From: Nautilus pompilius | Taxonomy: Eukaryota > Mollusca > Cephalopoda > Nautilida > Nautilidae | Assembly (NCBI GenBank): GCA_018389105.1 | Contig: JACATO010000319.1 | Coordinates: 434,001 to 498,000, forward strand | Length of the DNA stretch: 64,000 bases | Direction of reading: 5' to 3' | Shown: positions 57,700 to 64,000 of the stretch, piece after piece | Position numbering within the stretch: the first letter of the stretch is position 1 | How the letters are laid out: each line of letters opens with the position of its first letter | Made by a program: the position numbers and the translations under genes | The notes under the pieces: model-generated | The model's database searches: none | What the model was told of the DNA's origin: nothing | What the model saw: the letters and a program-made list of their open reading frames with translations, nothing else

Positions 57700-59340
57700 T
57701 GGCAAGATGGTGGAGTCTGTTGTGAAGAAAGCAAAGATCAGCGCTGCAGCTACTTAAAAGCGGTATAAGTAGAAATTTAAAGGAAGATGTGCTTTGAAAC
57801 ATCCAGAAGTCACTGCGTCGTCGTCATTCAATTTTGGTTTTCAGGAGAGAAATTTCAATCTGCAATATTGAGGATCATTTAAACCCAAACTTGCATTATA
57901 GAAACGACGCATCGTCCATGGTCATTTCAGGACCGAGTTTGTCTATTCTTGCAACAAATTCATGTCGTTTTGTCGTCATTGCCGATAACACACTTTTTAG
58001 TAGAATACACTACGCTCATTATAGCCAACCGTGCACAAGTTATTTTCCAAAATGCTTCTGGAATAAAATATAACTTGAAAATTGTGGATGTGGGTGAAAA
58101 GTCAAACCAGATAGTAAAAACTATAGCCCTTGTGCTGAGCACACGAGGGACTTGAAACCTAGCAACTGATGGAATTGTTGGTATTGTTAACACCCAATGT
58201 AGCTGTTTTTGACGAGGCTGCCAACCCCACCTGCTCTCAAGAGAAACTTTAGATGGTAACATTTTAAAATTATTGCATTATGGACTTTTATCAAGAAGAA
58301 TAAGTTTGAAAATCTGTTTCAAGATTTGGCTGCTTTTTTTTTACAAAAGAAAAAAATAACAACAAACGTTTGAACATAGCATCATGACCATGTTGTCATT
58401 AGCTGCAGAGAGTGGGTTCAGCAAGGGCAAAAAAAGAAATTTCTGGAACTATAGTATTGAAATTTTAAAAAATCCTGAAACACGAGCTCAAGGTGGCTGC
58501 TGTCCTTGCAGACAGTTATAACAGGACCACTTAATAGCCAGCCTTGGCAGAATTGTCAAAGACGGAAATAGAAGCACTCAGTGTAGTAAGTATTCACACG
58601 TTAGCAAAACTTGTAGGTGGCTACATTGATGCCGCAAAACATTGCAATGCTAGCAGTAGCAAATGTGGTGGAGATAGATCTAAATGTGTTGACAGGCAGC
58701 TGAGCAACTCAATGCCTTTTTATCCTCAAACCAGCACCAAGAAAGACTAGTACATCAGATTGTCAAAAATCAGGTAGTTCAGCTTCATGCAGTAACTTGA
58801 AGCCTTACATGTTAAAATCTAGTTAACACTATACAGAATATTCAGACATTTGTCTCACCCAAATAAAAGATTTGTTTTTACTCTTCTTGCGATAAGCGTT
58901 ATTGCCTTTTTGGTAGAACCAACATTTTCCTGGATCTGTTAGATGATCTTATGGTGAGATTTGTTGACATCCAGAATAACTGCCTTAGAATGACTCACTG
59001 AAGTGCAGCTTGAACTATATGAGAGCCAAAGGCAAGGTCTGGCATTCTGATGAAAATGCAAGGAATTTTTAATGGAAACCCTGACTAAGCTGACGTGGAA
59101 ACTTTTTATGACAATGTGAGAGATTTTACCTAACAGCTTGTTGCACTTGCATTGTGAAAAAATTTCTCTTTTTTTGTCACTGCTTCTATTGCATGCGGAA
59201 GTTGTAGATATTTCCAGGAAACTGACGAGGTTTTTTTGCTCTGCATTACTTTCTGGACAGATTTCCATACTTAATGAAGTGTGGGTGGTGCTCCATCAAC
59301 GAATGATGTTGTGGAAAAGATTTTAGTCTCAGTATCACAG
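57700..59340 (+). mobile_element. Probable DNA-transposon fossil (hAT-like?)
   Basis: Short plus-strand coding stretches occur in several frames: KKAKISAAAT near 57730, then AELSKTEIEALSVVSIHTL (58544-58650), and FYDNVRDFT and LLLLHAEVVDISRK near 59105-59220. The last two resemble the NVRxFY...HAxVxDI stretch found in some hAT-like transposases. Stops and frameshifts are frequent. The assignment rests on these weak similarities, and borders are estimates. Confidence 0.35.
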
Positions 59341-61559
59341 AAAGAACAGATGCTGCTTAACACTTAATTTGTCAAATCGACTGTCCTGTGCTGACATTTG
59401 TTTATGTCTAGTTTCTGTGATGTTTGGTAAAAAATGTCACTGATTTGCTTAAAAAAGTAACTAGCCTTAGTTAAACAGTTTCAATATCTAGTAAAAAAAT
59501 CTACCAGTCTTGACTTTCAGATACACAAGCTGCTTTTGATGGACTCGGCTATGCACTATTCTTTAGTAGCTTCTCGTTCATTATTCACATGATCCTGAAG
59601 ATAGTGTCTAATTACAGTTGACTAGTCCCGCTTGCTGTCCATTAGCTTGGCTCCATAGCCACCTTGATCACCCCGCACTATCTAGATGAGAGATCAATGG
59701 TTCTCCCCATAAATCTTCACTACTATAGAGAATAAATGCTGAATAATTATAGGTTGTTATTTATGTCGATTTGTATATAGTAAAAGTTATTTGCAGTGTT
59801 ACTTTCTACTACTACTAATAATTTTCTTTACCTCTATAATAAGTTTTAGTTTTTTAAGCCACTTGTTTTGTTTTTTTATGAAAATCTTTTTTTTTTAATT
59901 AAATGTTTTCCATAGTTCTCTTGATTCAGGTTTCCCGCAGGGGATCAGAAGAAACTGGCTTTAAAAAGAAAAAAAGGTAATGTCTGTCCTCTCTGTAAGG
60001 AACCCATAGTGACCACACACATTGTACATCAACTCTCTGTTTAGTTTTCTTAAGATCTTTTCATATTTTAAAGAAAAAGATCCAGGAGGACAATTTTCAG
60101 AATCAGACAAAAGGAGGTGACTTTTTAAAATGAATGTCTAACTCACTCTACAGTTGGTGGATGGTGGTGAGCAAGTCACCTTGTGAGTGTCTTTGTCCCA
60201 GAACAACTCAGCGTTGCTGTGTTTGGAGCTAATGGTTTGAAGGCAGTGAAAGTACACATCTCTATCCATAGGTTTTGTGCACACGCATTGTAATGCGTGA
60301 TCAATAACTGTTTGAAAATTATTTTGTTTATTTGGTACACAGCTCAGGTTATTATTGAGGATCTGGTCCAGTTTTTTCTACCAAAGTTTTCAGGCTGGCT
60401 GGCTGGCCTGGGGTCATTTGGCCCTTAGTTTTATGAAGATGCTTTGAAGCTCTGACTGTTGCTTCTCTGAACCTAAATATGTCTGTTTTTATCTTGTCCA
60501 AGCTGTAGTGGCATTGAACATATGTCTTGTTGCTCTATTTTCCTGTAGTCTATTATTGTAGTTGAGGATTATTGATCAAAAACAAGTAGGAGGATGGGTA
60601 TTCAAAAGTTGGATGTGTAATTGATTGGATTTAGATATGTCAGTGGATGCGAAAGCATTTACCCACATTCTGAATGTTCTTCCTCGCCATTGCTCTAAAT
60701 CCACCATGCTTGATGGTTGTAAATACACTGGGTCAAAAGCCTTGCCAACTTTTCTACTGACCAATATGCATCCAGAAAGTGTAGATTGCTGGAAGTGTGA
60801 CTTATACAGTGATTCTACACAGTCTTTGTAAACTAAGGGGATAAGCATGTTGCATTTGCCCTTATTCTCAGGTTATTGTTGTTTTCCATGACTTGATTTC
60901 TAGGAAGGCATCTGTTAGTACTTTTTAATGATCAAGTTTGGGTGATGAGTGATGTCACTGGTTCTGTACCTGAAGTGGAATGCTGTCAGACTTTCACTGT
61001 TATCTGACAAGGTGGGATTTTCATTTCAGCTTCAGTAACCTTGCTCTTAGCTGAGTGCAGTAATGTGTGAAGTACCAACTCTTTAGATGAAAGAATGCTT
61101 TTACAGTTTAGTGGATTCTATAATCCAGAGAGAGATGGGGTTTCAGATCAGTCTTGTAGTAGTGTTTTTTTTTTTGTTTTTTAGTGAGATAAGCTCATGA
61201 AAACTAAGACTGGTTAAGCATTTTTAGGGGACACTATAGGATTAACATATTTTTACTACTATTTGGTTTCATTGCTGAACTTGTTGAATATTATATGATT
61301 TATTATTTTGTACATTAATCTGAATATTTGTAGGGCTGCTATGTACAGTATTGTGCATATTAATGGGTACATTGAAGAAAAATGTAATCTTTCATTGTTT
61401 TTAATGAAAAACAAGTAAAAATTTAAATATTGTATTTTTATCAATAAGAAGTTTATGGTTTACAATGCATTATTGCATTATCTTTTGATTTTGGGCTTGT
61501 CATTCAGTTTCTGCCCAAGAAGTTATATTCTTGTCAGATGTGTGATGTCTGTTCTGTTT
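59341..61559. other. Non-coding downstream flank, nothing firm recognised
   Basis: AT-rich DNA containing only the weak exon-like segment at 59.93 kb. The overlapping ORFs at 60576-60848 on both strands have no recognisable product. Confidence 0.4.
59930..59976 (+). other. Exon-like segment downstream of the SENP gene
   Basis: A T-rich acceptor (ttctcttgattcag) is followed by about 45 nt encoding VSRRGSEETGFKKKKR and a donor AAAAAG|GTAATG. It could be an alternative 3' exon or belong to an unseen neighbouring transcript. Nothing upstream or downstream joins to it convincingly. Confidence 0.15.
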
Positions 61560-62340
61560 AAAAGTTGACTAAGGACATTATGCCAAGGAAAAGAACTAAA
61601 ATAATCACCTTCAATGAACACACACCTCTCACAAAGAGAAATTGTCAATGCGGCTCAGTCAGTGTGGGTGCCATCAATAAGATTATTAAGAAGAAACAAA
61701 CCACTGGCCCAACATTCCCATCAAGGAAAAGAAAACAACCCCACTCAGAGATGATGCAGAATTAATATGAGCGATTGAGCAGGATTGCAGAAAAACTAGT
61801 GGTGTGCTTAACTAAGAATTAGCATCAACAGGTGTCCAAATGCCATCATCAACTGTAAGACATCAATTTCTGGAGGTGGTTGGGGGGTGCCAAAGAAACC
61901 TGTGAAAAAAGAATGCAATATATTATTTTCGGATGAGTCATTTTCTTGTTCAGGGTCAACAACGTAGATTTGTACACCATTCACAACCAGTGCTCGCTAT
62001 AATTAAACAGACTTCCAGAAAAGACAATATTTTTTGGAGGTTTTTCTGCATGAGGAATTGCCTAACTGAGAAATATAATGAGGTTTTAGAATGCTATGTC
62101 AAGCCACAACTGCTAAAGATATCCAGCAAACGTGGTTTCCATGCCATTCATCAAAATGTGCTAAGTAGTTCTTTAGGATGAACAAATGATATCAACTGTT
62201 TAGATTGGCCAGGAAACTCCCAGATTTAAACTCAAATTCAAAAATCTATGGGCTATGTATGCAACTAGAAGATGATTAGGTCTGTTTATTAAGGCTGAAG
62301 GTGGTCATAACAAGTATTAAGGTTTGTTCCAGTCTTCAAA
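61560..62340 (+). mobile_element. Tc1/mariner-like transposon fossil
   Basis: Plus-strand frames follow the Tc1 order: SRKRKQPHSEMM (the RKRKTTPRDD-like linker), SRIAEKLV, then ILFSDESFS (about 61925-61955), HFLVQGQQRRFVHHSQP (from 61936), KRGFHAIHQNV and NCLDWPGNSQI (about 62195-62230), the last corresponding to LDWPGNSPDLNPIE, then a worn end near MIRSVY. Multiple stops and frame changes separate the parts. Inverted repeats were not identified. Confidence 0.72.
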
Positions 62341-62554
62341 ATATATGCTGCTTGCTTTAATGCTGGTTGTGCGAGCCGGCCCGGGGAGTTTTTGTGAAAC
62401 TCCAGACATGAGATTTGTGGAATTACATTGGATTAAAAAAATATTTTACTAAATTTTTATTGGTCCCTGAAATGGCAAAATTCAATGAGTTTTTCTCCAT
62501 CGCGCCATTGCTGAGGCTAAATAACTCTCCCTCTCAGTCCAGCTCTACCCATTC

Positions 62555-63385
62555 ATGAATCAAGAAGAAAATAAAAGCATTATACAATGGCCATTTTCAA
62601 GCAACTGCTACAGAGCTAAATGCTATAATTGTTTAGAATGCACATGTAGGTGCCAACTGATCAGAAGGCAACAGCCAAGACGCGGTCAATCCGAACCGAT
62701 TTACAGAGAAATTAATGATGACAAAGAGACTGAACAGCAACGTCAAATAGGACGCACAAAGCACCCTTTTGAGGAATTGGAGGAGCAAACGATGCCAAAT
62801 CTATCAGATATTCAAAATTTTTGTGAATAGCAGCCAACATTAGATGCGGAATGGCCAGCAAAAAGCAAGAGAGGCCATATGATCCACCATGCAAGCATTT
62901 TTTGATAGAATTTGTGAGGTGATATATCCTCTCAATCTTGATTCATTGGAAAAAGAAAAGTATTGGCGCATAATAATCCATCGCAGAATGCTTCAAACAA
63001 CAAACCTTTTGATGAACATGAAAACATTGATCATCAGTTTGCCGGATTGGAATATTCAAAAGCACTTATTGCTGGCTCCGATATGCAAAACTTTCACGTC
63101 GAAATTGTTGAAAAAAGATTTTTGGTAAGTTGAATATGATAGAGTTGATATTAAGAAATTGAGTTGTGTTCTAGTATTGTCGGCCGCCTGGGGTAAAAGA
63201 TACAGTAAGAAATACATTGAAAATTTCAGAGTCAATGTTGAGAAGATGTTCTTGGACGGGGTTTGAAACAAGTCACTGAAAATGAGCCCTGGTAGCTATT
63301 GCAAATGTATCCTCATCGCCTAGATATCCCTTTGAAAACTGAAACTAGAACAGAAATTCAAATGCTTTTCAATAAACAAAAGAAA
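62555..63385 (+). other. Unassigned coding fossil next to a Tigger-like end
   Basis: Several plus-strand frames look protein-derived: NQEENKSIIQWPFSSNCY, a Cys-rich CYNCLECTCRCQ, GRTKHPFEELEEQTMPNL (62555-62830), then HENIDHQFAGLEYSKAL, KYIENFRVNVEKMFLDGV (63210-63265) and YPHRLDIPLKTETRTEIQML ending FNKQKK (about 63305-63385). Stops and frameshifts interrupt them. I cannot name the family. It may be cargo or the coding part of a transposon. Confidence 0.35.
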
Positions 63386-63389
63386 GTAC

Positions 63390-64000
63390 AGTTGACCCCC
63401 GCGTAATCGCAGTTCAGGATTCGCGGAATTTTCCTTAGAACCTAACTAATAATTGTTCGTGGAAACCCCCGCATATTTGCGGAGTCGCAAATATCTTCCG
63501 CGATTCTTTTATGGCTTTTTTTTCGTGGCAATATATATTTTTTCACGCTTTTTAACACTAAATTATTATAACAATTTAATTTACTAATTTTGTAATATAA
63601 ATACTAATGTAAATTCAGCAAATATCAATATAAAATAAACTCTATTGGCTGGAGGTTTGAAAGTAGCCAATCCGAGAGCGTCATTCATTTCTCCTCGCTG
63701 CTGATTGGCTGCTGCCCACGAGGCGCTGTCTGAGGCAGATGCAGTCCTGCATGTAGCTATCTCGAGTGTTTCTCTGAGAGTTGTATTTTTTATTAAATTA
63801 TTATTATATATTTTTTAAACTCATTAAAGGCCAAATTAAAGAAAACAGGTGAACTACTGGTCATGAGAAGGCATTAAAAGGCGTTCGTTTGCCATAAGCT
63901 ACTTGATGGACGATGATTAATGTAAATCTACATAACTAGGATGTTTTTGGAGAAAAAAGTAACTGTGATCAGAACAATTGTAACTTTCGTTTGAACCACT
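63390..64000 (+). mobile_element. 5' end of a Tigger-like (pogo/mariner) element, cut by the window edge
   Basis: A TA is followed by CAGTTGACCCCCGCGTAATC, then gcagttcaggattcgcgg. This is the characteristic CAGTTGACCC...CGCGG terminal repeat of Tigger-type elements. The next 500 bp hold internal cgcgg/ccgcg echoes and a ctcctcgctgctgattggct segment typical of Tigger 5' regions. No transposase frame starts before the window ends, so autonomy cannot be judged. Confidence 0.65.

Noticed and set aside
1-64000. Retroviral, LTR, Polinton or other capsid-bearing elements, CRISPR arrays, rRNA and intact tRNA genes
   Set aside because: No protease/reverse transcriptase/integrase, capsid or polymerase motifs were seen, no long direct terminal repeats, no regularly spaced repeats, and the tRNA-like stretches are decayed SINE heads.

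Overview
The window looks like nuclear DNA of a metazoan, most likely a lophotrochozoan and probably a mollusc (inference). It is AT-rich and sparsely coding. Introns are about 0.2-9 kb with GT/AG borders and T-rich acceptors, and degraded DNA transposons and tRNA-derived SINEs are scattered through it. There is no bacterial gene organisation, CRISPR array or recognisable retroviral, LTR or Polinton element.

The one gene I can support is on the + strand, from a putative upstream exon at 18594 to a stop codon at 55855. It is a co-orthologue of the vertebrate SUMO proteases SENP6 and SENP7 (Ulp2 branch, peptidase family C48). Twenty exons can be joined with every intron phase matching, giving an open model of about 1169 residues. 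That is close to human SENP6 (about 1112) and SENP7 (about 1050). In order, the protein has a disordered Ser/Thr/Gln-rich N-terminus, a four-cysteine zinc-ribbon-like motif, a SUMO-interacting motif, a beta-rich region matching the SENP6/7 PH-like region, a Glu/Gln-rich linker, and a split catalytic domain with the SENP6/7 loop 1 (YPPPPATGG) and a complete His-Asp-Cys triad plus oxyanion-hole Gln. The true first exon and start codon were not found. A CpG-rich, homopolymer-rich tract at about 6.2-7.5 kb, with a TATA-like box and a good splice donor, is the best promoter/first-exon candidate.

Layout: 1-6.1 kb is non-coding with a hAT fossil (about 1.2-2.6 kb) and a Tc1/mariner fossil (about 5.1-5.7 kb). 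The promoter-like tract is at 6.2-7.5 kb. From 7.5 to 27 kb lie long putative introns with SINE-like repeats, the first putative exon and a pogo/Tigger fossil (22.7-23.7 kb). From 27.2 to 55.9 kb are the SENP6/7 exons; the introns hold SINEs, a hAT-type MITE, a Tc1 fossil (38.6-39.4 kb) and, in the 5.6-kb intron between the His and Asp exons, a hAT fossil followed directly by a piggyBac copy that keeps TTAA at both ends. From 55.9 to 64 kb are the 3' flank, a probable transposase fossil (57.7-59.3 kb), a Tc1 fossil (61.5-62.3 kb), an unassigned coding fossil (62.5-63.4 kb) and the 5' end of a Tigger-like element running off the window.

All family assignments come from reading translated sequence against remembered family motifs. 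No database search was run, so fossil borders are approximate.
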